Origin: Mixophyes australis
Lineage: Eukaryota; Chordata; Amphibia; Anura; Limnodynastidae
Direction of reading: 5' to 3'
Length of the DNA: 64,000 bases
Assembly (NCBI GenBank): GCA_036250195.1
Contig: JAVHZZ010000011.1
Coordinates: 1,809,001-1,873,000, forward strand
The notes beneath the pieces were generated by a model. That model did no database searches and had not been told where the DNA came from. It worked only from the letters and a program-made list of their open reading frames with translations. Positions within the stretch are counted from its first letter, which is position 1. Each line of letters starts with the position of its first letter. The translations under genes were made by a program, and so were the position numbers. Below are positions 11,891 to 23,718 of the stretch, one piece after another.

Positions 11891-12980
11891 ACATCAGATT
11901 GACGGGATCATCTCCCAGTAATTCTCAGCTGCTCGGGATCCTGTAAATTGCTGGATTTCAGTTTTCTACAAATCCTTCTTCTAGCGGTGTTTCCATTAAT
12001 GTTCCCAGTACTGGTGTCAGGGCCTCTTCTATCATTCCACGTCTGTGAAGAGGGACCTCCAGTCCTCCGGGACCTCTCCAGTCACTGCTTGAATAATTCA
12101 GTGGTGTAATGCGCACTCTTTAAACTCTTGTAGTGCCCATCTGACCTCATTGGCTGTCTACTGTCACTTATGAGAGGTCTGTCCAGATCCTCCTATCTAC
12201 CTTCTTTATTTACTATCGATTATAGTACCAACATATTATGTAGCGCAGTACTTAGAATATGTTAATCATTCTCATCATGTCCTCTCCTATTGGAGATTGG
12301 AGCTTGCAATCTAAATTTCCATCCGCACAAAAAACACACATAGACACAAACACAAAGAGACACAGAAACACACAATCAGACACGCAAAGAGACATACACA
12401 GAGACACACACATACATGCTTGTTTTTATTGCACGATGAGGACCCATGTCTGTAAAATGACACATGGGGACAATCCTTTCCTAATGCCCTGTTGACAGGA
12501 CAATCGTAGGGGTAGGTGTAGGAGCTGTTTGTCACCAGAGTTACCACTTGAGATTTACAGGGTGACTTTGCTCAAAGTATTGACATAGACTGCATGGGGG
12601 GTTCATGTATTTTGGCCGTCTGCGGCCATCCACACAACCGCATACACCTAGTCGTGGTCAACCACTGCGTATAGTTTTATTTATCTTTATAGCTGTTATA
12701 TGGATCTTTATGTAGAATTTCACAGCTGACCAGTTCCGATCTTTCAGTTCTGATGGGTCATTTATGAGGCATGTGACGCACTCAGTGCTTTCAGTGCACC
12801 CAGCATGTTTGGATAAACTTGATCATGTGCTTCCTACAGCTTAGATCTCATCTCTGTCCCAGGTTTTCCTCCACACTTCTGTACAACCTGAAAGGAAGCA
12901 GAGCAGTCCATTACTAACCTGTAGAACACAGAGAAGGCAAAGTGCATAAGTATAATGATACTGTGCTACACTAACCTATA
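11891..12980. other. Unassigned DNA with a CA-rich patch
   Basis: 11891-12130 may hold further decayed LINE sequence. 12330-12415 is an imperfect 'acacacaga' low-complexity tract. Nothing else is recognised. Confidence 0.35.
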
Positions 12981-13089
12981 GAAGCCTTGGCTGGGCACTG
13001 GTGTCATGTTGCCAGGTCGCTACACCGTCTCTCTTCTGACGTGAAAGTGTCGACCAAACGCTTGACCACTTGTCCCTCAGTCACAGGGT

Positions 13090-13990
13090 ATTTGTCACGA
13101 AAGTCAGATAGTAGGAATGGTCTTGATCTCTGCTTGAGTGACAGCTACCGCCAGAGAGGTGCGGAGCCTAACGGAGGAGAGGTGTTCACCAGGGATTCCT
13201 GCAAGGGAATATGGTCTTAGCTGCTCTTAACCGCAGGTTGCGGTCCTCTGGGGGCAAGAGCAGATAATACAGAAAACCACGAAGTAGCTGTAAGGCAGAA
13301 TGGAATGTATCCACAGGAATATGGAAATTCAGGAACAGGACGGGTGCTGTGCGATGATCAGCAGTATAGCCACAAGTCTGGACAGTGGAATAGGCTAAGC
13401 AGGAAGTACTGTGAAGTAATGAGCTGCAGGACTCCGAGGGACTGAGGTATACACTAGTGTAGTAATTCAGGAATAGGACGGATGCTGAGCGGAGCATTAT
13501 AGTCACAGGTCTTAGCAGCGGGTTAGGCTGAACAGGTGTAGCTGTGTAGTGATGAGCTGCAGAGAGCAGAAGTGCTGAGATCCACACAGGTGCTATAACT
13601 TTGGAATAGGACCGATAACGAGTGAAGCTGTAACCGAAGAATGAACGACCTAACCCACGAAGTCAGGAACAACGGTACGTATAAGCACGAAGAGGAGTCA
13701 GAGGTGATGCTTCCTATCAGGTAGGGAGACCTGATGATCTGACACCCACAGAAAGGAGGAGCACCCTTATAACGGGTACTGGCTGGTGATCATCCAATCA
13801 CCGCGGAGCAGAGATTTTAAATGTTCCTGAGGTTGCGCATGTGCAGAATACTTGACAAGATGGCGTCCGAGGATAGAGGAACACCAGGCTGTACAACACA
13901 TAGCAGTTACCAAGGGAAACCAATCTACATAAGGATCAGAATGGAACTAAACCGGTGAGATGCTCATCATCCGTCGCTCTGTAGCTGGAA
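13090..13990. mobile_element. Possible LTR-retrotransposon noncoding remnant with internal duplication
   Basis: A GC-balanced region beginning 'tgtcacgaaagtc' holds two to three degenerate copies of an about 140-bp unit, marked by 'attcaggaacaggacggg', 'attcaggaataggacgg' and 'tttggaataggaccg' near 13333, 13466 and 13600. It ends in sequence such as 'cttgacaagatggcgtc'. This look is common in frog LTR elements, but I see no paired LTRs, primer-binding site or pol, so the call is tentative. Confidence 0.3.
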
Positions 13991-14026
13991 CAGTTCTGCA
14001 AGGAAACAGATATGTAAATGACCGAG

Positions 14027-15099
14027 CTAAAAGTCAAAACCATACATCAGATATAAGATGTCCAATTTACTGTCTGGATCAATCTCCATCTCGTCCGAAT
14101 TCTTGCTTTTGAATTGAGCCAGTCTGCTACTCTCGAGACCCATTAAAAGTTTGCTGATCTTGGCATGTTGGAGGGTACCTTCTTGCAGGCGGTAATACTG
14201 CCGGTGAACCCTGATGTCGTTTCCAAGGAAGTCCGCCAACAGTTCTGTGTCGTTTAGGTTGAGGACCTTTGAAAGAGTGGCAACATGCTTTTCAAGCTTC
14301 GTGAAACACAACGTGTGGGATGTTTGGGCCCACACTCTTGGGCAAACAGGTGTACGCATTCGGAGCCTCTGAAGTGTGATACGGCAGCTGGGCCGGCAAG
14401 CATATAGACATTTTGGGTAGCCACATTCTTCATGCTTCTCTGCGAGAAGTTCCATTGTGCCTTGCATAGCTGATGTCATCAGGATGGTGACTTTTCTTCC
14501 TCATTTTCTCTGGATTACAATCCGTGTGAAGTAGAGGTAGAAGCTTCCACTTAAGCTTGGAAAGCACTAGGGCAACATCTTAGTGGAGATCAGCAGTATC
14601 TCTTGAAGAGAAGGTAATCAGCAGCATCTTGGAAACTTCATCTTCCCTTCTTAGATTGAACAAGATCACCTGTACCAGAGTGAGTTGGCACAGGATGAAC
14701 CACTTGGGTAGACTTGCTGCTTCTCATCGAGGTACAAGTACATCTTTTTCATATCTTCAGTGAAAGATAAGAGCTGAGGCTTGTTTCATTTGGACTCCTT
14801 AAGAGTTTTCAAGGCAGCCGATCAGATCAGCTGATACTATCTTGCCTCATATATCTTCCTGAAGTTGCGTGCGTTTGTACCCTCAGCAATGTAGCCCTCC
14901 ATCATGGCTCGGCACTCCACAATGCCCGACCTTCAGTGCCAGCTTCATAACATCTACTACGTGCAGAAGGTTCGATGGGATGGTAAAGCCTCCCATCCTC
15001 TCTTCTGGCCTGTAGCAGTAGCCTGCCCATTCCTCTAAGCTCCTGACGGATGTACTTGTGCCTGCCAAGATCTGAACTGACCCGAATATGGCTATTCAC
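14027..15099 (-). pseudogene. Broken tyrosine-recombinase-like gene (Crypton-like family)
   Basis: Minus-strand translation, in several frames, gives consecutive pieces of one protein: IRQELRGMGRLLLQARR (about 15060-15000), LHVVDVMKLALKVGHC (about 14970-14920), AEGTNARNFRKIYEAR (about 14890-14845), QVILFNLRREDEVSKMLL (about 14680-14625), then an open run of 150 codons (14479-14027). That run contains KLEKHVATLSKVLNLND and LADFLGNDIRVHRQYYRL. The order matches a multicopy fish/amphibian protein family whose C-terminus resembles a tyrosine recombinase: the R-K-H-x-A-T segment, then LGH..H..YYRL with the presumed nucleophile tyrosine. Here the motif histidine is Asn (LGN) and the N-terminal half is frameshifted and stop-ridden, so the copy is inactive. 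Assignment to Crypton-type elements is from memory and should be treated as probable only. Confidence 0.65.
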
Positions 15100-15740
15100 C
15101 CTTTGGTAAATAAACCTGATAGTCTCTTACTGCTTAACCAGCAACAGACTCTGCAATATACAGTATATTAACTTCTAAAGCCAGAAAGTAAAAATAGATA
15201 GTAATAATTGCATCTAGAAAAGAAGATTTTATTGCGCAGTTGGTCAATATTGAAATTCGGAACTGTCCTTGGAAATTAGGGAACTAAATGATCTGTGTAA
15301 GACATTGACTGACCCATGCATTATCTCATCCTCCCTCTAATTGTATTTAAAGTGAATCATTCACCTCTTGGTACTGGGGTCAGTTCTGTGAGAAGAAACG
15401 TGTGTGTGTGTGTCTCTGTGTGTGTCTGTGTGTGTTTGTTTGTGTGTGCGTGTGTTTGTGTGTGTGTGTGTATAACTATATTACCATATTACCATATTCA
15501 GATTGAAGTGGATCATAAGACACGTTGTGATTTGAATCTTGGTATAAGTACACTCTGCTTCAGTTCATACTACTTGCTGTATGTTAACAGACAGAACAGA
15601 CTGCAGGATATGCACAAGCCTAAGTGCAATATAAAGTGACATCAGAACGCACACAAAACATATTGTATTATAAAATAACTGAACTAGTATTAGTATAATC
15701 ACAGTATAATCATTAATATAAATAGGGATTTTCCCCAAAT
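15100..15740. other. Unassigned DNA with a (TG)-rich patch
   Basis: An interrupted 'gtgtgtgtgtctctgtgtg' tract lies at about 15399-15471. The remainder is AT-rich, with no gene or repeat that I recognise. Confidence 0.4.
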
Positions 15741-15749
15741 TTCTTTTTT

Positions 15750-16150
15750 ACATTCAATACATAAATGAGGATGTTGTTAATGCGCACTGTACATACAATG
15801 TGTTTTATAGTCTATCTTCCTGGCACACACATGTCCTGTGCTAGCTGGCGGTACGTGTAGTGTTTGATGCCGCGTCAGTCATCACTATCAGGACTTACAC
15901 CTGTAGCTGATGCAAATGATACGGCTGAAACCAGGGGTACTTACAGTAAACCAAGGACTTACATTGGGCGTATCTCCCTTACTGTATATTACCTACGTTA
16001 GTCCGCCCCTTCTCTCCCCCGTTCTAGGCAGCAGTAAGTGTCAGGTGCTTGTGGACATGAACTGCGCTCATTGGAGTAAGGGCCACTTCTGAGCGTGCGC
16101 AGACCTGTATCACGCAAAGTATCTGTCTGATAATGAATCAGTTCCATAGT
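15750..16150. mobile_element. Second copy of the 5.6-6.3 kb interspersed repeat
   Basis: This stretch shares ordered words with 5930-6336, including 'gtacatacaatg/gtacatacagat', 'ggcacacacatgtc', 'ttagtccgcccc/ttagtccatccc', 'gtaagtgtcag/gtaagtatcag', 'ggacatgaactgcgctcattgg' in broken form, and a terminal 'gataatgaatcag'. It is diverged and its limits are approximate. Confidence 0.5.
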
Positions 16151-17466
16151 GTATAGACTGCTTCATTGTCTCATAATATGCCCATATTACCTCCTAAGAA
16201 GTGATGTCAGGATTACAGTGGTTGGAATTAATGCATTAACTGTTTGATTAGGAAGTGAATAAACTCAGTTATTTTGCCGTTCCGCTTAATGTATATTTTA
16301 TATCGGTTCTGTGGTTACGGCTTTCATTGATTAAAATATGATGTGGTTTGTGCTGTCTAAGCTGAGGGAACTTTCCCAGAGAACATAATAAGAGTTTTAT
16401 ATCACTTATTGCCACTAACAGGGTGTTTACACATTCATCCAGGTCATTCACTTGGTATGTGGGACATTTTACAGAAATATGACAGCATGCTGTGTGCAAC
16501 TGAATTTTCCTGATTAGTCTTAAATTCTGTATCTCAGCACTGTTTGCAACAGGGTAAATGTGTGACTGATGTGAGTGAGTTCTCTGTACAGCGCTGCGGA
16601 ATTAGTGGCGCTATATGAATAAATGATGATGATGATGTATGTTATAAGTCAGTAGGGGACATTTGCGACAAAATATTGCAGCACAGAAAAAGTTGGTGTT
16701 GCCTTTTGCTACAGATGTTTCCTTTCATTTTGTAAACTGCACTTGATAAATGTCAGGCTTTGGTTGCTGTGGACAACACTAGTGTTTTCTTTGCACTGAT
16801 GTTCATAGCAGTGTATTTAGTAGAGAGCGTAATGGTGCCAGAAGATTAGTGATACATGCCGTTCCACATTTCTGAGGATAATTACTACAGTAGCGCAGGG
16901 TGAAATCAATCAGCGAATCTTGGCGATCACAGAGAGAGAATAGATCAATGATTTACATAACAAGACGAGATCTTACTCTGTGCATATATAAATGACAATA
17001 AATGACAGATATCTCCTGCTCTGTGTGTATCTCCTGATATAGGTGGCCAATCAGGAGATACCAGGAAGTAGTACATGGTGATTTATTGGCGGAATTGGTG
17101 GCATCTCTGGTGATAAACCTAATATTAATGATATTATGGTGTTTGTTTCCCATTGTGTACAGTAGATACATATCCAGGAGACCTATATACTTTACACCTA
17201 CAACTGAATCTCTAAATTCCCCATGAACTGAATGCATTAAACACTAACATGATGTGTGCAATTAGCCAATAAACAAAGACAATTCTGCAATTATAGGTAA
17301 ATCAATCAGTGTGACTGATCCACTCATCTACCCACCTATCAGTCTGTAAGGGACAGTGATGTATATAATCTGCTCACTGTACGTATGTCTGGGATTCTGT
17401 GTATCACATCATACAGTGCTGTTGTGTCACAGCTCTGTGTGTAACCAGACGGCGCCTGTCCTGGGG
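16151..17466. other. Unassigned DNA with one LINE/SINE tail
   Basis: Apart from the tail at 16572-16637, about 1.3 kb of mixed AT-rich sequence. Minus-strand open frames at 16269-16499 and 16953-17237 have no recognisable content. Confidence 0.4.
16572..16637 (+). repeat. LINE/SINE 3' tail with (GAT)n end
   Basis: 'gtacagcgctgcggaattag' followed by 'tggcgctatatgaataaat' and (gat)n, nearly the same as the tail at 5802. It is a truncated insertion. Confidence 0.65.
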
Positions 17467-17467
17467 G

Positions 17468-18203
17468 TCTATTTACCAATGACCGCATAATATGAATGAA
17501 ACTTTTCAATCCTCATCGCATAGATGTGGATTGAAAAGTTTCTCATATTTATTAAAAAATCAACACAGGAACAGCCGTTCCGAAAAACGTCTGCTCCTGT
17601 GAAGTCTTACACTTACCTGTCACTGAAGTCTTCTCTTCTCCTCCCTCTGCGGTGCTGCTCGCCCCTCTTTCAATCCATGTGCGCATGCGCCGACCGGTCA
17701 ACTCGGGCATGCGCACAGAGATCCCTGTCTGACGGAACCTGAGGCAAGTGTGGAGAGATCATGTGATCCCTCCACACATGCGCTGTGCAGCCCTGCTCGT
17801 CAGAGCAGCGCTGTTTTCAGTGAAACTTTTCAATTATGGTAATGTACGCCAGCTTCAGATGGCGCCAGCTTCAGACGGCGTACAGCTTCAGATGACGTAC
17901 AGCTTCAGACGGCGTACAGCTTCAGATGACGTACAGCTTCAGACGGCGTACAGCTTCAGACCGTACATTACCATGATTGAAAACTAAGTATCAGTCATTG
18001 ATACATAGCGTTACTGAGCACTTCCCATACACTGTTATGGGGAGTGCTCAGTAAACCGATGAGAGAAGCAAAGCAGCAGATATCTGAGATATCTGCTGCG
18101 ATGCTAGAATAATACATAGTAATTTAGTGGTAAGTCCCCGAAAACTGCTGTTTTCGGATTTTACCTCTAAATTAGAGGGGAGAGATCTTTGATAAATAGG
18201 CCC
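17468..18203. mobile_element. Inverted-repeat DNA element with 3-bp duplication and internal 17-bp array
   Basis: The ends 'ggggtctatttaccaa' and 'ttgataaataggcccc' are inverted copies, flanked by 'ctg' on both sides. Inside are a hairpin of 'gaaacttttcaatcc' with 'ggattgaaaagtttc', and a pair of inverted words, 'tcaattatggtaatgtac' and 'gtacattaccatgattga', that bracket a 17-bp minisatellite. No transposase frame is visible, so it is non-autonomous. It is similar in style to PIF/Harbinger-like elements. Confidence 0.7.
17851..17962. repeat. 17-bp minisatellite, about 6-7 copies
   Basis: The unit 'cagcttcagatgacgta' alternates with 'cagcttcagacggcgta'. The array lies inside the inverted-repeat element and between two inverted words, so it probably grew after the element inserted. 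Confidence 0.9.
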
Positions 18204-18206
18204 CCT

Positions 18207-19195
18207 GGACAGAGAATGATGTAATGTGTCACTAACAGCCCTGGTCTAAGGGGTCTACTTAATATAACATGCACATAGCACTTCCATGGCCGGAGAGGCT
18301 TCAGCTGGAACCCATAGAAAGTGACAGGTTATCTTCCTGCCAAAAACAAGGCTTTCCAGGGCTTAATGAATTGAAGAACTTTGAGTCCCCATATTAATGT
18401 GGCAGGAGAAATCTATGATTTCTCCAGCATTGGACCCTTCATAAATTGTGCGATGGGCGTTTTATGTCAGAAATCTGCTGTTTTCTCTATTATAATGTCT
18501 GCCCATTGGGTGAGTATACTGTCAGCTGAATTACAGCACACGTTCCAGCTAGGAATCGCAGCCATATACAAACACTCAGCTATGTGTGGAATAAAGAAGA
18601 ACGACCTTGCTGAGCTGCAGACATGTACAAATCCCCACTAGGATTGATACCATCAAAAGCGTCATTCAGTGAGTCGGCAACTGCAATTAAACACCTTCTA
18701 AGTACTGCTGCTAAAGACTTTTTTATAGTAATTCCCAAAGGGCCACATCACATGGAGCAGTAAAAGGAGGTTTTAAGGTCAGCCGTGATGTCAGTTCTGC
18801 AACACTCTGTAAAACGTTCTCCTGTTGTCACTTCTACCAGTTTTATTCCACGCAACGACAAATCTCAGGGTGAAACGCGCAGCTCTAAAACCTGCAGCTC
18901 CTTATTGATCTACACTTAAAATTTCATCTATGTTACTCAACATTTGCTCCATAAAACACCTTCCCCATGAGATAAAGCAAGTGAAAAATAACCAGCAATG
19001 TGGCTGAAGTTTTAACAACGGATCAATAAAGAATTAAGTTTTAACCTCTTTATCTTGAATATGTGCAGCCTAATATCTCAATAATGTGATCTTACTCAAA
19101 GACAGACAGGACCCGGCTCCCCAGAACTCTGACGCATTGCAGGGATATCAGCAAAAACGCTCGTTTTCATCCTGGTAACCCTCACGCCATAATAA
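18207..19195. other. Unassigned intergenic DNA
   Basis: About 1 kb with no repeat, RNA or gene that I recognise. The 86-codon frame at 18381-18641 has no motif. Confidence 0.4.
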
Positions 19196-19415
19196 ATGTG
19201 TCTACAAGCGTGTACAAGTTTGTATACAAGTGTGTATACAAGCGTGTACAAGTGTGTCTGCAAGCGTATCCACAAGCGTGTATACAAGTGTGTATACAAC
19301 CGTGTCTGCAAGTGTGTCTACAAGTGTGTCTGCAAGTGCGTATACAAGCGTGTACAAGTGTGTCTACAAGTGTGTACAAGCGTCTCTGCAAGTGTGTATA
19401 CAGATGTGTCTACTT
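19196..19415. repeat. 10-12-bp degenerate minisatellite
   Basis: Runs of 'gtgtctacaagt', 'gtgtacaagc' and 'gtgtctgcaagc' repeat about 20 times with small changes. Overlapping open frames on both strands (Cys/Val/Tyr-rich) are by-products of the repeat. Confidence 0.93.
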
Positions 19416-19440
19416 GTGCACCACAATAGCAGAGACATGG

Positions 19441-19589
19441 GGGCATATTCAATTACGTTTCCGGTCCATGGGATCGCGCCGGAACTGGCCGCAAACTTAA
19501 TCCACGGTACCGCAATAACGTGGATTTTCGTTCGCAGCCCATAGGGCAATAGTGCACACTTACCAGAATCCTAATTGAATATGCCCCAT
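19441..19589. mobile_element. Short inverted-repeat element, ends 'ggggcatattcaatta'
   Basis: The left end 'ggggcatattcaatta' is mirrored by 'taattgaatatgcccc', with about 118 bp between them. The flanks are 'atg' and 'ata', so a 3-bp duplication is possible but imperfect. No coding content. It resembles MITEs common in frog genomes. Confidence 0.65.
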
Positions 19590-20187
19590 AGTGTTTATTG
19601 CTAGTAGCAAATGTGTAAGTTACATTACTATGTTAGATAATAATGTAAGTATGGGAAATTGGACATATGGGTATAAATTGTGATGATCTCAAGGTAAGAT
19701 AAAACGGATGTTTTAATGCTAATAATTAAGGCAAAATAAAGGGTATACAAATACACAGAAAAAAATTGTAGCTGTGGATAAATGCACAAGAGAAATGTCC
19801 CTTATATAGTCCTAAGATTACTTGTAGAAATAACTTGTAATAATCACAAAGTCCTAAGAAGAAAAAAAAGGGTCTATCCTGGTAGTCCAAATAGAAATTC
19901 CTTGAACATGTCAGGTTTCCATCTCTTACTATTATAAAAATACTAGGGGTGTGCACCGGCCACTTTTAGTGTTTTGTGTTTTGGGTTCTGATTAGCTTGA
20001 GGTTTTGGGTTCTGATTTGTTTTGCCAAAACACCCGACGAAAGGTTTTGGTTCTGATTTAGGGTTTTGGGTTCTGATTTATTTTTTAAAAAGTGTTAAAA
20101 TCCCGTTTTTTTGTTTTTTTTTTTCGCTCCTACGCTATTTTTAACCTCAATAACATTCAATAAGAATCATTTCCACTAATTTCCAGT

Positions 20188-20373
20188 CTATTCTGAACAC
20201 CTCACAGCTATCTGGACTGCATAGTGGAGTGGCCCCGGTACCCAATTTGGTACCGGGGCCACAATACCTCCTCCAACTGGTCTGAATTCCACTGCACAGA
20301 TGGCGGACACCGGATGCACGTCTAACACCAACATAGCTGTTAAGGCCGCAGTTATTTTTTGGTACAGCAGCAA
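20188..20373 (-). pseudogene. hAT transposase fragment
   Basis: The 61-codon frame contains QKITAALTAMLVLDVHPVSA, which lines up with KQITDAMVTMLVLDLRPIST in the hAT relic at 60.7 kb. This is the segment after the BED finger in ZBED-like hAT transposases (usual pattern: AI..FI..D..P..VVE..GF). Downstream frames are broken and the rest of the gene is absent, so it is a leftover inside a deletion derivative. Confidence 0.7.
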
Positions 20374-20565
20374 CAGAGAACGTAGTTTGACTTTTAAATA
20401 GCAGTACCTAGTATTTTTTAACTAATTTTTTTATATTTTTTATTTAATTATTTTTGTATCATTTTTTTATATATTTTTTTCAATTATTTTTGTATAGGTT
20501 TTTTATAAAAAAAATTTACATTTTTTAAAACTTTTGAATAATTTTGAAATAACAATGCCCTTAGC

Positions 20566-20745
20566 AGAACAGAGCACAGAACACAGGCAGCACCACTGGA
20601 CTCAGCAGGACAGAGCACAGGACACAGGCAGCACCACTGGACTCAGCAGGACAGAGCACAGGACACAGGCAGCACCACTGGACTCAGCAGGACAGAGCAC
20701 AGGACACAGCACCACTGGACTCAGCAGGACAGAGCACAGGACAAA
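20566..20745. repeat. 41-bp minisatellite, about 4.5 copies, inside the hAT element
   Basis: The unit includes 'gcagcaccactggactcag' followed by 'caggacagagcacaggac'. The last copies are shortened. It lies wholly within the 19944-21008 transposon. Confidence 0.92.
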
Positions 20746-21259
20746 AGCACAAAGAACCACTAAACTGATCAGGAGCTCCCTAACTATAACCTCCCTCACG
20801 AGTGATCACAGCCAGAATGAAGATGGCGCCCGCAAGGTGAGTATTTATGACATCCGAGTCTCGCGAGATCAGACGCGAGACTTGGATGTCATAGCCTCGG
20901 TTTGGCTCCGTTTGGCGCCCGGAAGTTCCCGAACAGTGCTCGGATCCCGTCGATTCCGCACTGTTCGGGTGGGCTCGGATTTGCGGAATCCGAGCCCGCT
21001 AATCCTTAAAAAATACCTTGTCTTTGTGATCCTGATGTGACAGCAGACTGAGCGCACTGCCACCCACTATACTGGTGATCAACTAGGAGTGAGGGCTGGA
21101 TGAATGTGTGAGACACACACTGTTATTGTTGGTATATTACACAATTACACCCCCTTTTGTTCTGTGTATGTCACAATCTTCTTATTAGTCTCTTTCTGTA
21201 TGACCAATACTTATCAACACCTGTAGACTTGAACAATTCTTATGCCATATTGTCATGAT

Positions 21260-21500
21260 TTCAACTGTCAAATCCATCTTTCGATTTAGAAAATGTATGT
21301 GCATATATATATATATATATGTTTTTCATTTATGTCTACCCATTCATTTTTATTTTTATTTTCATTTTTATATTTATTTTTGCATTTATTTTTACATTTA
21401 TTTTTATTATGAATTTCAAATAAAAATAATATATTTTTTAATTTGAATTCATTTTTATTTTTATTATTTGTATTTATTTATTTTCATTTACTTTTACTTT
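21260..21500. repeat. AT-rich simple sequence
   Basis: A (TA)n run at about 21305-21320 followed by imperfect TTTTTA/TTTTCA repeats, in the spacer of the large inverted repeat. Confidence 0.8.
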
Positions 21501-22267
21501 TCTGTTCTTGTTTTTCTATAATCATTCCCCTCTCGGTTATGTATCAGATTGCATGCAGTTTGGATTATATATTTACTTTGTTAAAAGGACACAATTATTT
21601 TTCATGATGAAGTATTTTTTGGTTATATGGCAATTGGATGACCAATCACAGTTATTTAAAACTATCCAATGAGGTATATAAGACATCACCCTCGAAACAC
21701 TACCCAGACATCCCTTGAAAAAGTCACCAAAGTGACAAAAACGGTCGGGACAACTTTTCACGCTGCACAGGAAACAGGAAGTAGCATGCGTTCCAAGGTG
21801 AACACACGACATTGCGACATCGCTAAAGACTCTCCACTTTCCCTGGATCAAACGGCGAGACTGAGACTCTGCTTTTCAATTAGGAGTTGGACCAAGAGGA
21901 CCCCAGCCCTCACTCTTAGTTAATCGCAAGTATAGTGGGTGGCAGTGTGGCCAGTCTGCTTTCACAAAGACAAGGTATTTTTATAGGATTATGAGATGGA
22001 AACCCGACATGTTCAAGGAATTTCTATTTGGACTACCAGGATAGACCCTTTTTTTATTTTTTATTTTTTTTAAGGACTTTGTGACTATTACAAGTTATTT
22101 CTACAAGTAATCTTTGGACTATATAAGGGACATTTCTCTTGTGCATTTATCCACAGCTACAATTTTTTTCTGTGTATTTGTATACCATTATTATTAGCAT
22201 TAAAGCATCTGTTTTATCTTACCTTGAGATCACCACAGTTTATACCCATGTGTCCCCTTTCCCATAC

Positions 22268-22726
22268 ATCTGTGTATAGGGCTGGTTCTATATATTGTAT
22301 TTTGTATGCACTTAGATTGGATCACTGGCAGATATTGTACCTAGCTGCTTTTACAGATTTCCTTATTATTTGGTTAGTGCGCAGTTCTTACTGTTGTTTC
22401 TATAATAATGTAAGTGTCATATACATCAGAGAGAATCATGTCTTGACAGTTATTATAAATGCGAAAGTTCCGCATCAAATGTAATTACAAACAGGCGCAA
22501 ATACAAATACATATTAAATTAAATACAAACATCTGTTATTTTCCACTTTACAAATGAAATGGGAATCTTCTCTCATTCCACAACCCAAATGGAAATATTA
22601 ATTAAGTAATGCGATTAGACAGCCGAGACTTCATGTAATATTGCAGCCGCACTAGTGAATGAAGTACTACCAGCTGGAGAGGCATCAATCTGCCAATCAG
22701 AGGTGTCTAGATGGGACTGCTGATAG
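22268..22726. other. Unassigned intergenic DNA
   Basis: About 460 bp between the inverted repeat and the ATC array. No feature recognised. Confidence 0.4.
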
Positions 22727-23718
22727 TCATCGTCGTCGTCATCATAATTATCATCACCGCCATATTCATCATCATCATTCATCATTACCACCTCTATCAT
22801 CATCATCATCACCATCATCATTCTCATTATCATCATCCTCATCACCATCACTACTATCATCACCATCGTCATCATTATCACCATCATCATTATCACCGTC
22901 ATCATCATAATCACCAATAACACCATCATCATCATTATCATCATCATCATCATCACCACCATCATCATCACATCCTCCTCACCACCACCACCATGTTCAT
23001 CACCATCATCCTCATCACCATTATCATCACCGTCATCACCACCACCATCACCATTCTCATCATCACCATCCTCCTCACCACCACCACCATCATCGTCAGC
23101 ATCATTATCATCATCGTCATCACCATCCTCACCACCACCATGTTCATCACCATCATCCTCATCACCACTACCATCATCACCACCATCATCATCATAATCA
23201 CCAATAACACCATCATCATCATTATCACCATCATCATCATCATCACCACTACCATCATCACCACCATCATCATCACATCCTCATCATTATCATCACCATC
23301 CTCCTCACCACCACCACCATGTTCATCACCATCATCCTCATCACCATCATCATCATCACCATTATCATCACGTCATCACCACCACCATCACCATCCTCAT
23401 CATTACCATCCTCCTCACCACCACCACCATGTTTATCACCACCACCACCATCATCATCATTATCGTCAGCATCATTATCATCATCGTCATCACCATCCTC
23501 ATCATCACCATCCTCCTCACCACCACCACCATGTTCATCACCATCATCCTCATCACCATCATCACCATTATCATCACCGTCATCACCATCCTCCTCACCA
23601 CCACCATCATCATCACGATCATCCTCATCATCATCATTATCATCACCGTCATCACCATCCTCACCACCACCACCATGTTTATCACCACCACCACCATCAT
23701 CATCATCGTCAGCATCAG
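22727..23718. repeat. ATC/ACC trinucleotide array, about 1 kb
   Basis: Almost entirely 'atc', 'acc' and 'cac' triplets with interspersed 'cctcctcaccaccaccacca' and 'atgttcatcaccatc' blocks that recur at intervals. Long open frames in all registers (Ile/Thr-rich, Ser/Pro-rich and His-rich on plus, Met/Val-rich on minus) follow from the triplet composition and are not genes. Confidence 0.96.

Larger units (their letters stand above)
19944..21008. mobile_element. 1.07-kb non-autonomous hAT element with 8-bp target duplication
   Basis: It begins 'taggggtgtgcaccggcc' and ends 'gagcccgctaatcctta', flanked on both sides by 'aaaaatac' (19936-19943 and 21009-21016), an 8-bp hAT-type duplication. Removing it joins the left arm of the surrounding inverted repeat exactly. 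It carries a relic of transposase coding on the minus strand and a 41-bp minisatellite. It is related to the hAT copy at 54.6-61.7 kb through shared noncoding words such as 'aacctcaataaca' and the coding relic. Confidence 0.85.
19649..22267. repeat. Large inverted repeat (about 370-bp arms) with split left arm
   Basis: The sequence at 19649-19943 plus 21017-21099 is the reverse complement, with scattered changes, of 21903-22267. Landmarks include 'atctcaaggtaagataaaac' against 'gttttatcttaccttgagat', and 'gggtctatcctggtagtcc' against 'ggactaccaggatagaccc'. The left arm is split by a hAT element (19944-21008). The 0.8-kb spacer contains 'cttgaaaaagtcaccaaag', a small stem-loop near 21713 reminiscent of Penelope-like element ends. 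Head-to-head copies are known for Penelope-like elements, so a decayed pair is possible, but I see no reverse transcriptase. Confidence 0.8.
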
